Under the pieces are notes generated by a model. The model saw only the letters and a list, made by a program, of their open reading frames with translations, was not told where the DNA came from and searched no databases. Positions 33,897 to 45,217 of a DNA stretch of 64,000 bases are shown piece by piece. Location: positions 186,001-250,000 of the forward strand of contig NKYR01000004.1 in the NCBI GenBank assembly GCA_003184365.1, given 5' to 3'. Numbering within the stretch: the first letter of the stretch is position 1; each line of letters begins with the position of its first letter. Origin of the DNA: Evernia prunastri (lineage: Eukaryota > Ascomycota > Lecanoromycetes > Lecanorales > Parmeliaceae). Both the position numbers and the translations under genes were made by a program.

Positions 33897-35532
33897 AGGT
33901 GCTTGTCATTACTCTCGAATTGAGGAATCAACGCTATGTTTCTCGGAAGAACCTCTCAATGCTGTGAACGCTGACTAGTCTATGACATGATCCTACCTCC
34001 CAGAGGACATCTACGCCGAAAACTATGGTTATCCCCTCCACGCAGCCCCAACACTGTATATCTCACGATGCCCCTTCCATCTTCAGCTTCAAGTCCAGAT
34101 CAACTCCTGCCTCCTAATACTTAAGATCGGTCTTTAATAAAACATGCCGCTGGGCGTTCCAGGCAAGCAGCAAGCGTGGAAACAACGACTAATGAAATAG
34201 AAAGCCGCGCGTACTACAGCTGACAGCACTCCGGTGTTGCTGCGTCAAGCCATGCGTGAGGTGAATCCTAGGTAGAGTGCACCCCAGGCGATTGAAGAAT
34301 CCTCGTCTCCAAAGTTTGATGACGCATGACGCCTTCGGAGAAAAACTTGCAGGATGCCACGGTGGACAGGTCTCTCGGGGTCAAGGTGCATCAGTCTCCT
34401 GGAGAATGGTAACGACCCTCTTCTTGGGATTTGCATGGGACCGATCTCCGGTTGGTTGTCCGGCTTGCGGGGACAGAGAGCCTAGGTTAAGGCACATTTT
34501 GCAACGCCAAATGTCCGAGCTTCGATTGTTGCAATACCATGACTTGCTTCATCTTGATTCAAGAGCAATACGACTCCAGTTCCGTATTCCAAGCCAAGTA
34601 ATATATTCTGCTCGTGTTAAAATCGTGTCGAGATACTGTACCACCAACACTTGCTACCAGGCCAAGGCTTTCGTATCCCAAATTAAGTGCTTGAGGTCTC
34701 ATCAATTACCAACATTATTGCCCTTTTTACGCATTTCATTGGTCCCAGATACGCTCGATGAAACATGCTTAATTACTTCATTCGTGTCTCCAAATCCGAT
34801 GACGGGGAGATTGATGCTGCTTTCACGGGGTCAAGGTCTGGCCTTGCGCTGCACCTCTCTACCGCTCCTCTACAGGACGATTACTTTTCGCCTACCACTG
34901 TGACCTAGCACTTTTCCAGCACCTCCAGCATGTGGCAACGGCTTCGTATATCTACTTGCTACTACCTGTCCGTCTGGATATCTTCGCTTTCGTTCGGGAA
35001 GCGTTGTTTCACACCATTGGGGTAATGGTTAGATCTCATCCCCCAGCGGCCTGTTCCGCTGTAGAACTCAGTATTCGGTAGAGCAAACATCAAGCCATCA
35101 AATTCCCAATCGCCTTCAGAAACAAATAATGAGCTGCATCAACCAGCCGTCAAGGCAGACCGTAGCGTCACCTTCGACCCAGTGTGGCGGGTCACGCACG
35201 TTCTCGTACATTTTATTGCTTCCCCACTTCTTAGCCTTTTTAAGCTTCATAGCACTCGTACTGGGGTGGCTGTTGTATCTCTAGGAAAGCTGCTGCCCCC
35301 GACGGAAAAGGTGTGTTGGTGTGCGCTGCCAGTTTCTAGGAGGCTTGTAAAGACGCCTGCTTGTTATGGACTCTGGATATCGAGTAACTCAAAGAGCAGA
35401 TGGTGTGAGGGACGAATGGAATATAGATACCTTCTCGTCCCCTTACCTACGGTTTCACAGCCCTCCATCTCGTGAAAAACCAGTGGAGGCACAGCGTTGC
35501 AACCCATTCTTTGAATACTTGGAATCTCAGCC
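33897..35532. other. Gene-free stretch
   Basis: A 208-codon frame at 34277-34903 is the longest. It has no motif, no domain-like order and an unremarkable composition, so I do not call it. Nothing else supported. Confidence 0.35.
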
Positions 35533-37622
35533 ATGCTTGTATCACACCCTTCACTAAGAGCATTGGCATTCATTGCTGCCTTAGCAAGTAATGCTTTCGC
35601 CGTGACAAACTCGTCGACTGCAACGCCTATTGTTGCAAACAATGGCACGACTGTGGCAAGATTATCGGCAGCGAACCCTGGTAATGCAACGGTACAAGCA
35701 CAGCCTGCGCCTACGGACACACCAGGATTCGACTATAACTTCAATCTGATCTTCACCGGCGGCCAGTGCTCTGATTCCCAGAAAGCGATAATCCGGGGAA
35801 CAATAAAGAATATCGGCGGATTAGCCCGTCGAGGTAGACTCTGGGAGAACGACGTCTTTCACGATTGGCAACCTGAGGTGGATTACTGGTTCGGGAGTCA
35901 ATCAGCAGAAAACTTCAAGTGGATCACAAGTAAGGAAACACACTCTCTCACGTGTCCCACTCTACGTCTATTCTGAAATCGCCGCCAGATAATTTTCTCA
36001 GAGTGGAATATGCCGCTAAACAAGCGAAAACCGCATGGATCCCCACCTGGGTATACGCTTCTTGTGATTCTGCCGTTTCCGGACGCCCACAACTCAAGTG
36101 CAATTCTGCTGGTGTCTTCAATTACGTCAACAACTACGGATTTTTCCGCAGATGGGTATGCTCTTCCTTAAGATTGAGGGTCTATACCATACTATGAGTT
36201 CTGATTGGCTTTCTAGGACACGATCTACTGGAATTTCTGTCCCCCATTTTTCTATAAACAAGACCTAGCAACCAAAATTAAGAGCGTAACCGACGATCCC
36301 CACAAGAACATACATCTCATGGAGAACTACTATAATACGCGAGAGCAGTGGCTTATTCTAGGATTTTTGTCGATCCGTTCGATAGGCATCGAAAAGAGTA
36401 ACGTTGGCTTTCATCAAACTTTTCGCAATCGCTGATGATGTAAACTCAGTGATCAACTGGGAATACAATATCCAAATTCCACAGTATACCAGAAATTTGG
36501 CCACTCGAGTTGATGGAATCACCTACACTTTGAGAAATTGTACGTAGATTCTCTACAGAGCCGCATCTCTGATCCTGTACCCATCATCCAGCTGATCATT
36601 ACAGTTATGTCATATTACTATACCCTCATGTGTAAGATGATCCCCGCCTGTCACGCTGGCTAATTAGCTGATGGCTTGAGATTGATTAGCAATAACAATC
36701 CCGGAGGCCTTCAACTGGGGAGCCCGTCCTGTCGAGTCGATAGATTCGCCCAATATATGGAGCGGCATGGACAACAGCAACGGGACAGTTCTACCGCTCA
36801 CTGATGGCTCACCTCTTCCCGCCGAAGCCCCAGATACAGCAGATACAACCTTTACGGAGCAAGCCACTGCTACCGCGCCTTCGACCGTGTCGACTGTAGC
36901 ATTTACCACCGACGGGGATGCTGCTTTTTCGACTATAACAGACACGGCTCACACGAGCACGGAAAACTGCTTCAGATTCCTGCCGTCTCTATCGGTTCAG
37001 GGCGGCGCGAGCGAACAGTGCGACTGCGGAACGACAACCGCAGCTCTAACGACCCAGGGATCCATCACCGGCTGCGCGCTCAGCAATTCCATCGTCGCCA
37101 TAGACCAATTTCCAACCGAGACAGGCCTCGTCATCACATCTGCCGCCTCCGCAGCGCCCGTTCCGCGTATGTATCCACCCACCACATCCCAAGCAATTTC
37201 CCAGAAAATCTCCAAGGAAAAACTCACCAACTAATGACCCCCCCCACAACACAGCAACCCCCACCCGCGCCTTCGAAATCATGCTCAAGGAAGCGGCTTT
37301 CAAAGGCGTTCCCCTCAACGCCTTCACCCTCTACTCGCACCCCATCGGGCAAGCCTCAAAGATCAACGCCTGCAACGGAGGGTTCTGGTTCAACAGCGCG
37401 GACCCCAACCCCACCGCCGGCTTCCCGACGGCCATGGGCCCCTTCGACGGAAAAACGTACAGCGGGTGCGAGTACCGGGGCCCCGCCACCGCGCCCGGGA
37501 GCGTCAGCTGTCCGGATATGCCTACTTGGACGGCATGCAGCAAGGCGCCGGTGTCGACGCAGGTTTGTTACGATGGGAGTGGATTTGATTCATTTTATGC
37601 GCAGGCGGAGTGTGAGTTTTGA
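35533..37622 (+). pseudogene. Secreted aspzincin-like (M35-related?) multi-exon protein, probably damaged
   Basis: A signal peptide (LRALAFIAALASNAFA) starts exon 1 (35533-35929). Exon 2 (35989-36155) and exon 3 (from 36217) join in phase. They read GGQCSDSQKAIIRGTIKNI, DYWFGSQSAENF, WDTIYWNFCPPFF and ENYYNTREQ. This pattern resembles fungal lysine-specific or deuterolysin-like metallopeptidases. The HExxH helix expected right after is not seen, and the frame stops at 36435. The neighbouring frame resumes with AFIKLFAIADDVNSVINWEYN. Later exons follow: ITIPEAFNWGARPVESI, a Thr-rich linker, and from about 37253 a Cys-rich domain with NACNGGFWFN and SGCEYRGPA ending at 37622. I infer a frameshift or deletion over the active site. 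The protease link is tentative. Confidence 0.45.
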
Positions 37623-38214
37623 ACTAGTTTAATCTCGCCGCGGGGGGAAGGGGAGGACGTGGTCGGATGCGTTGCTGTAGAAGGAGAGAATGCCTAGCTT
37701 GTTACATAAGTCGTTGGCACTTTCCCGCACTGGACAAACGGGATCCGCCTCTGTTGCTTCCTGAAACCTCACCTTGTGGATATGACAGCGAAAATTTATC
37801 ACATTACACGGTCGGGGTCTTACTTCTCCATCGTAATGATGAAAGAAAACATTCGTGTGTGTAAAGAAACCTGCAATTGCCCATGGCACCGCCCCATTTC
37901 ATGAACAATATTTCTAACTGACCGCTTCATCCCGCCATGGCTACAACGCGGCCCACTCATCCATGAAGAGACAAGCTAATTGGCAAAAATATGTCAACAT
38001 CAGTCGGCCTCGTCCGTTCTCTTTTCCATTTCACCGCCGGTAAGTCTAGATTCATCAATAACACGCCACGAAAAACACGTCAGGCTACTGAGATACTGTG
38101 AAAGAGTCACTCCCCCCCGCCAATATTTCCCACACACGTCCGTGGATTTTCTCCGCCCCCCCAGTCTTACCCAACATAAGCAAGAACGACCTCACATTTA
38201 CACTACACCAAACA
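37623..38214. other. Convergent 3' region
   Basis: 3' flanks of the secreted-protein gene and the SDR gene. No coding signal. Confidence 0.4.
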
Positions 38215-39322
38215 TCAAGACAGCCGCGTCACACCCGCCTTCACCTCCTCCAACTTCTCCCTCAGCTCCGTCCAAACCCGGTCCTGCAACTCGGCGCCCT
38301 CCTCGCCCTTGGTGAGGCCCGCCGTCGGCGTAATCTTGCAGTCCGGCACGTACTGGCCATGCGACTCGGGTCCCACGCTAGCGCCATAGACGAGCGTGCG
38401 AGCGCCGACCTCAGTGCGGCGGGCGAGCAGTTTAATAGCGAGACGGATGATGGGGCTGGTGAGTTCGCGGTGGAGTTCGCTTTGACAGAATCTGAAAAGG
38501 TGAGGGAGGTTGTGAGCAGCTAGATTGGTTGGATGCGCAGGACCTCGAGCAGAAAACTGTATTGTTGGGTGGAGAGGGGATGCGGGAAGGGAGAGAGGGG
38601 AGGAGGCCGGGGGCTTACCCAGGCGCCACACAATTCACGATGACCCTGCTAGAACTGACGGGGGATAGCGCAGCCATTTTTCTGATGACGAAGAGGACCA
38701 GCAGCTTCGAGACGTTATAGCGGTCGGACATATTGGCTTTGCTTTGGTCGTTGAGGGTGGCGAAGAGCTCGCCGGCCGGGGCGTTGCGTTCGGTGAACTT
38801 GGCGACTTCGTAAAGCTCGGAGCCGGTGACGGTGATGTGCGTTTGCGTCTTGTACTTCTTGGCCGTGTCGCGGAGCTTAGGGTGGAGGAGGAACGCGAGC
38901 AGGGAGGTGGAGACGACGTTGGTGGTGATGGTCTCTTCGTTGTCTTCGGTCTTGCGAAATGTTCGTGTTCCCAAGCCGGCGTTGGCGATGAGCGCGTCGA
39001 GGCGTGGGAGTTCGGAGTTGATCTTTTCGGCAAAGGCTTGGACGGAAGCGTAGGAGCTTAGATCGAGGTGCCGGACTTGGAGGGTGTCAGGTGGGCATGA
39101 GGTCGATGCTTGGATGTCCTTCACTGCGGCGTTTGCCTTGTCGACATTCCGGCAGGCGAGAATGACCTGCGACGCCCCGAGGTGGACTATGGCGCGGCAA
39201 GCTTCTAGACCTAGGCCCGAGCTAGCACCGGTGACGATGACGGTTTTGCCCTTGAAGGATGCAGTTGGGACGGGGGGCTCGGAGAGGAATTGACGGTAGA
39301 TAAACGCGGCGAGGAAAGACAT
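38215..39322 (-). CDS. Short-chain dehydrogenase/reductase, retinol-dehydrogenase-like, 326 aa
   Basis: Exons 39322-38619 and 38491-38215 join over a 127-bp GTAAGC..TTCAG intron in phase (981 nt). The classical SDR motifs are in order: TGASSGLG (TGxxxGxG cofactor site, ~30-37), HLDLSS, NAGLG (NAG), the catalytic Ser in TVTGSELYE, and YNVSK (YxxxK). The N-terminal hydrophobic FLAAFIYRQFL may anchor it to a membrane. NAD(P)-dependent oxidation or reduction of a lipid-like or secondary-metabolite alcohol is likely; the substrate cannot be told. It is divergent from a Zn2Cys6 activator 470 bp away, which could control it. Confidence 0.93.
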
Positions 39323-39792
39323 GGTTGGCAGCAGAGCTTCTTATCGGGGCAGTGTGATCTTCTGGCTACGATGAAGATACTTTTGGTATGTGGCTTTCGG
39401 GCAGAAGGAGGTGAGTAGGAGGGAACAATCATGTGGGCAGTCATGACTCTTTAATAGTGCGTGGGCAATATTGTGCGTGAGTTTTTACCCTCGTGAGTTG
39501 ACGGATTTAAGGGTCCGGGTCTAAGGACTCAGGTCGAGATGCATGCTTTATCTGGTATAGTGCTGCTGTGAGCCTGCCAATGAGAATCCGGGGGTAATAC
39601 TTAGTCAGCATTCCATTCGAAGGCCTGTGGTCGGAGGCCTCAACGACTACCGTAATAGAAAAGTACGCAACACCATCGTACCAGCGCGATAGGAATATAT
39701 CCTGTACCAATTAAATGCCTTTGAACTAGCCTCAGGCGGGTGTGCAAGATACCCACATATTTCAGCGGTCTTCTTCGTGATAAAAGAACATC
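39323..39792. promoter_or_regulatory. Divergent promoter region, SDR and Zn2Cys6 genes
   Basis: 470 bp lie between two divergent start codons. No single strong motif is identified. Zn2Cys6 proteins typically bind CGG triplets, and several CGG/CCG triplets are present (near 39524, 39589, 39632). Confidence 0.4.
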
Positions 39793-41362
39793 ATGGTCTT
39801 CCGCGGGAGACCTTCCAAAGCCTGTGAGAGATGTAGGGCTCGGAGACTAAAGGTGAGCCTGTACCTACCTAGCCTGGCAATCGCTCCCTCTATTAGATGG
39901 GTCAAGCATCAGCGTTGACTTGTTGGGAATACAGTGCGATCATCATGCTGGTGCTTGTGGTCAGTGTGTCAGAGCTAGTGTGACTTGCTCAGGATACCGT
40001 GATACGCAACAGCTTCGTATTGAAAATGAAACCCAGTCTATCGCAAAAAAGGCATTGAGAAATGCGCCTCTTTCCCAACTATACTGCCTCCCTCTGTCTA
40101 TAGATCTCCAAGCTCGTGATGCATTCTTTGCTTATTACATTGCCTCAAGATGTTGGGATTTTCTGAAATCGTATCATCACCCGCTCGACTCCCCAGAGCA
40201 CCTGACACTGGCGGTTGATGCCGTCAGCTTGGCCTATCTCTGGCACCAATTCCACTCTGATGAACTACTGGCGAGCGCTAGGAGGAAATATATTCTAGCC
40301 TTACGTATGATCAACAAGATTCTGGGCTTTTCTCAGGAAGCATATAAGGATACTACGTTGATGGTGTCGCTTCTTCTGGATTTGTTCGAAAAGATCACAG
40401 ATAGCCAACCTCGACAAAAATCATGGACAAGCCATATCAACGGGGCGCTTTCCCTTGTTAAATTGCGTGGAATCGAGCACTTCCAAGATCCGTTGGAATT
40501 AAGCATTGTGGTTCGTTTCAGCACGCACTACATTTTCGGCTGTGTTTCCAGCAATTCTCCAGTACCCAATGCATTGAAAGTCATTCAGGCCTATATTGGA
40601 AAACAAAAGGATGCTCACGATCCTATGTTGCGACTATCGAACTTGATGATTCAATACGCGGATCTGCAAAGCGACATCCGAAGGCATGTCTCATCTACCG
40701 ACGAATACATCAATTTGTCCTTGGAGCTTGACGGAAAATTGCAAGCGCTAGACCTCGAGCTGCCGCCATCTTGGCAGTACAAATCAGTACTACTGGACTA
40801 TGATTCCGACATGGTCTTTGATCGTCACTTCCACTCATACTTTAATCCAAGAGTATGTCAAGCTCGGAATGTTCTCCGAGTCATGAGGCTTCTCCTCAAC
40901 CAATCACTGCTTCAGTACCATTTTGTGTCGCCTACGGCTGACAAGCTCTCGAAAACCCTAGGAGTCGTACATGAAAACATAAAGATTTTGACAGGAGAGA
41001 TATGTGCATCTGTACCGCAGTACGTGCACTGTGATTACGCAGTCCGACAGAGGCTACTTCCATCAGAAAAGTCAATGCTTCCTCATCAGCCGCTAGGTCA
41101 CAGCGTAGGCAACGGAGCTGGCAATTCCCATACACCCAATCACGAATTGAATTGTTACACGCTTATCTTCCCGCTATTCATCGCAGGAAGAACAAATGGC
41201 GTTCCAGAAGTCAGACCATGGGCTATCAAGCAGCTAAATTATATTGGCAGCCACTTTCGCATTCGAAACGCCGAAATTGTCGCTCAGATTCTTGAACGAG
41301 AAACGAATGTCGACCCTTGGGAGGTATATGCCATGCTTGGCAGCTACGCATTCGCCTCTTAA
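39793..41362 (+). CDS. Zn2Cys6 fungal transcription factor, 495 aa
   Basis: A 60-nt first exon (39793-39852) encodes MVFRGRPSKACERCRARRLK. An 82-bp intron follows, and exon 2 (39935-41362) continues CDHHAGACGQC and VTCSGYR. Together they form Cx2Cx6Cx6Cx2Cx6C, a complete binuclear zinc cluster, which is split by the intron after the second-cysteine helix, a common intron site in this family. The rest is a helical fungal-specific regulatory domain (LALRMINKILGFSQEAY, MLRLSNLMIQYADLQSDIRRH) and shows no damage. A nuclear activator; the target is unknown, possibly the adjacent SDR. Annotation from the long frame alone would miss half of the DNA-binding domain. Confidence 0.93.
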
Positions 41363-43098
41363 CTGAGTTGAGGACATACACCCGAGTGAACAATCCGTTG
41401 AGGATCATATGCGAAGATCCATGATGCTGAAACAGCGTGCAAAAACACATATGGAATACTATGATAAGCGTATAGCAGCTGTGCGGGGCGCAAGACGCGG
41501 GTCCGCAAGTACACCAGACGATTCAATTTCTTCCACTTTGGCGTATACCCGTCCGCACCACCATGGATTCCAATGCTTAGGCATTTTGGTCCCAACTCAT
41601 GAGACCAATTGCCAGCCCACCCACCTCAGCGCCATCGATACCATGCACAATGATCCCACCCCTCTTCTTCAACGAGCCTGAGACGAGGTCTCGATCGTAG
41701 TCATCAGTCGACCATGTACAGAATCGACAGCAGGCCCAACATGTTCAACACCTTCCCACAGGAGCCCAAACGATCGAGGTACAATTGGATGAGCATACAA
41801 TTTGATCTCTCGTCTTCTCTCTTACTCTGAGTTGTCAGCGTCCATTCCGGCTGGTACTCGTGCTTCCGTGCGACAGTTCTTGCGATCAAGGCTATTATAC
41901 CGGTACAATCTTTTGAGTATGCAATTACGAAATGATACACCACGGCCTGGATTCTGGCGGAATATAACGACCCATCCACACTGCTATAAAATTGTATAAG
42001 TGACAGCCATCTGGAGATCATATGTTCCTGCCATTAGACTCTAAAGAGACTTTTGTACGACGAAATGATACATTCCGCGCGGATCTATCTGTGCCTGGGC
42101 TGACAATCAATTACTTTTTGGGGAGAAAGGTGCTTGTTCATGTTCAGTAGCGCACTTCCAAAAGACACAACCCATTCTCCAACCCTATCTGCTGCTTCAA
42201 GTTGTAATCCCTTTCAATTGTGGATTCGATACAGTCCTTTCTACCATCAATGATTTCCAAGCCACCCTGGAGCTGACCTCTACGTATCTAGCATGTCATC
42301 CTTTCTTTTTTCTATGCTGGCCATGGATGAGCTTCGCGCCATTGTGGCTTTCGTTAAGGGGAAGGTCACGGACTTGTCCTGCATTGCGCGTAGACTTTGA
42401 TCCGTCCACGTTCTTGAGTGCCTAAATGCTCAGTTGGCAGCACCATCTAAACGTGATGGGACACCGTCATTTGTTTTATATGAGTGAGTACGTATCGAGA
42501 GTGGTTTATTTGCTTTTCCAAAGTCAATAACATAAATACATGTGTATGTCTTAGCCAGCAGCACACTACTTTAGGACTGGGCAATTCTCATTCTCTTTCA
42601 CTATATATGTAATACGCTGGGTAGTTGCTTGTACATTTCCCGCACTGTCCGACAAGATAGTGCCCGCAGAGCGCACTTGTTCGTCCCCGTGTGGAGGATG
42701 GCCGAAAACCACGATGGCTACAGCGAAAGTCGCAGGAAGCGACGCTTCTCCCTCTCAGAAACTACTCTGACCTAGGAACGCATACGCTGGGCCAACGAGG
42801 CGATGAAGCACTTTGCGCATAGAGAAGGATCTTACACCAGCACTCTGGCATGGGGTTTTGCTGCTGGATTTGATGGAATTATCAGGTTTCTTGCCATGCC
42901 GGAACTGGAACGTGGCCTCATTTAGGGCTATCAGGCTCATCTCTGTATACCACCGTGCACCTTACTTGGTTTGGATCAGGAAGATCGATACGATTAGATC
43001 TGCTCCGATAATACAGCAGGCGAGTCCAGATCATCCATGGTGACTTATCTCCCAGACATTGTATCCACCTCATCATTGAGGAGGATTTAGTGGCCGGG
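41363..43098. other. Gene-free stretch
   Basis: Only short frames without motifs. A piece near 42920-43030 on the minus strand (SPWMIWTRLLYYRS) could be a further exon of the decayed gene that follows. Confidence 0.35.
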
Positions 43099-43752
43099 TT
43101 ATTTCTTGCATGGCCTCCCGGTCGTGGAGGGTAACTTACAAAGTAAGTAGTCGGAACACTGTCTGTCCTCGGTAACCCAGGCCCCGGGGTCGTCTTGACC
43201 ACTGAGCATGCGCACCGTGATGAAGGCATATACATACTCTCGGATGGAGTCATACTTGTACCTGATGGACAAGTCCCACAACCGAATACAGAAATCCGAT
43301 AACGCCTCGTGTAGCTGAAGGGCCACCGTTGGGTGTGAGTAGTAACATGTGATCTGACCGTACACCTCGAAACAGCGGAGGAGCTGATCGATCCCAGTAA
43401 TCTCCTGGGTTCATTCGTGCTTGGCCTTTCCTTTAGGCGTGTTTATACCGGTCCGATTGGTATAGCTACTAGCCAGCTTGACGAGGTGCTCCGGCCGAAA
43501 ATTTCCAAGGAAGATTTTCTTCAAGTATCGGTCATCGCCGAAAAACCATAGGAAGCATGAAACATGGCTGAAGAAACTTAACAACATGAAACAGGCCCCC
43601 TGTCTATCAGTATCGCTCTGGCGATTATATGTGCAATAAGCGAAACGCCACAATTCGTAAGAGCAATCGTTGGCTGGCGTCGATGGGGTGGTAAAAATGC
43701 TCTTTGCAGAAGCATGGGATAGCCTGTGGCCTTTGATCATGTGTCTAAGCAT
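43099..43752 (-). pseudogene. Decayed coding remnant, family unknown, with an in-frame TGA
   Basis: Two minus-strand frames (43752-43411 and 43365-43099) are in the same register. Only the TGA at 43411-43413 breaks them at KGKAKHE / TQEITGIDQLLRCFEVYGQI. The downstream part reads as a genuine protein (LQLHEALSDFCIRLWDLSIRYKYDSIREYVYAFITVRML). It ends at a possible GTAAGT donor near 43141. I do not recognise the family. A nonsense mutation in an old gene is the simplest view. Confidence 0.35.
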
Positions 43753-44824
43753 CTGGAAAGCTCGAGCCCGAAATAGGCTTAGATATCGTGATGCAATGCA
43801 GGATGAAAAGAAGAACCTGAATCACCGAGATCTCTCAAGGAAGCTGAGCAAGAACGCCTCGTTGGCCGAAGGTACTTGAGTCGTCGGAAAGAACGTTATC
43901 TATAGTGCAGATCACAATCAAGAAAACAGTGAATAAGCCCAGCTGAAAACTCTACTTCGAGACTGCCGGATATTCTAGACAAGCTCATGGTATCGGAGTC
44001 CAGCAGCGGAAAAAACAATACGCAGAGAGTCTAAGGCGGTCAGCCACCAAAGGCTGTGAATACATTCAGATGGTTGCGTACTGAATCTCGCAAATATTCG
44101 GACTCAGGAATTGTTCAAGTGAGTCTTCAAAGGGCTCTGGCATACTTACATGGTCATAGGATTCACAAATAATGGTGTCTCAAAGTGGTTGAATGGGGGC
44201 AAAAAGGAGTAGACATGAAAGTCAAGGAAGCGAGCTGCAACTTTCACGCTCTTTGTGAGGCATACGGCTCAGATACCCAGATTTCCAAAACCAAAATAGA
44301 AAAAAGAAAAAAGAAACACTCTAGTCAAGAAGGAATGTGGGATTTGTAGGCCAGTAAGGCTTTTAAAAAGCATAACACTTGTCAGGGCAGGTTTTAACCT
44401 GGAGAAGAGAGTCTTGGCATCTCGAAGCTCGACGGGAAGTTGTTGCCTACACGGTGACTCGAGTGAGCATGATTGATGGTCAGTCAGCTGGGCATTAGAC
44501 GAGGCATGCTTCTTTTCACACACTAAATAACACAAGTCGAAGGGGGGCACGGGAGGATCTTTATTGCACATGATCATTGTTCGTAAGCTGTTCTTATATG
44601 CATCGGGCCAGAAGAAAGGAATCCGGCAGCCGGTTGAGAGGTGCCATTGACCCTGAGCTTGTATCTTCACGCCGCTTTGCCCTTCAAGCTTTACAGCAAT
44701 TTTAACATAGCTAGCTGCCCTCCACTTGCTCCTCTTTGATACAGTTGGTGTCCTAGGCTGAATGAGCAAATCCAATAGAAGCAGCAATGTGCGCTCTCCA
44801 TCTCAAAGGATCCAGTCTGCCAGA
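43753..44824. other. Gene-free stretch
   Basis: A 172-codon minus-strand frame at 44269-44787 lies here. Its sequence has no motif and unremarkable composition, so it is not called. Confidence 0.3.
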
Positions 44825-45217
44825 CTAATTCAGCAGGCGCAATCTCTGCAATCCCATTTTCCCGAGATTGTGTTCGATGTACTCCACGGTCTTTCGAAAT
44901 GTAGTGTTCCCGCCTTGACATGCGCCACTCTCTAGATGCTGCAACAAGCCACTCAACGTTGAGAAGTACTTCATCAATTCTGAGAGTTTCCCTTCATCTT
45001 CATACCCTGCAATAGACAAGGGGCAATGGAAGAGCTTTGGTGAGTGAGCTGGCGACGATATGTGATTGCTCAAGGCTTCGAGGCTTTTGAAAGGCTTTCG
45101 ACCGATAGGGCAGAGCGGACATAACAGCTTGAGTGCAGGAGGCAGAATATCCGATAGGCATTGCGAGCTTCCTGAATCCGGGGTAAGTATTCCAGATCGG
45201 GATGCGGGACTGGAGGA
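44825..45217 (-). pseudogene. Orphaned C-terminal part of the C2H2 gene, beyond an in-frame stop
   Basis: The frame continues in register from the TGA at 45218-45220 to a TAG at 44825. It reads SSSPASRSGILTPDSGSS, then LLCPLCPIGRKPFKSLEALSNHI with HSPKLFHCPL, a further zinc-binding unit. FSTLSGLLQHLESGAC, TFRKTVEYIEHNLGKMGL and RLRLLN follow. This matches the end of related fungal C2H2-array proteins as I remember them, so this tail belonged to the upstream gene. Confidence 0.6.

Noticed and set aside
34277..34903. 208-codon plus-strand frame
   Set aside because: No motif, no splice partners, no domain-like pattern; chance length in a gene-poor area.
44269..44787. 172-codon minus-strand frame
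   Set aside because: No motif and no link in frame to the C2H2 tail next to it.
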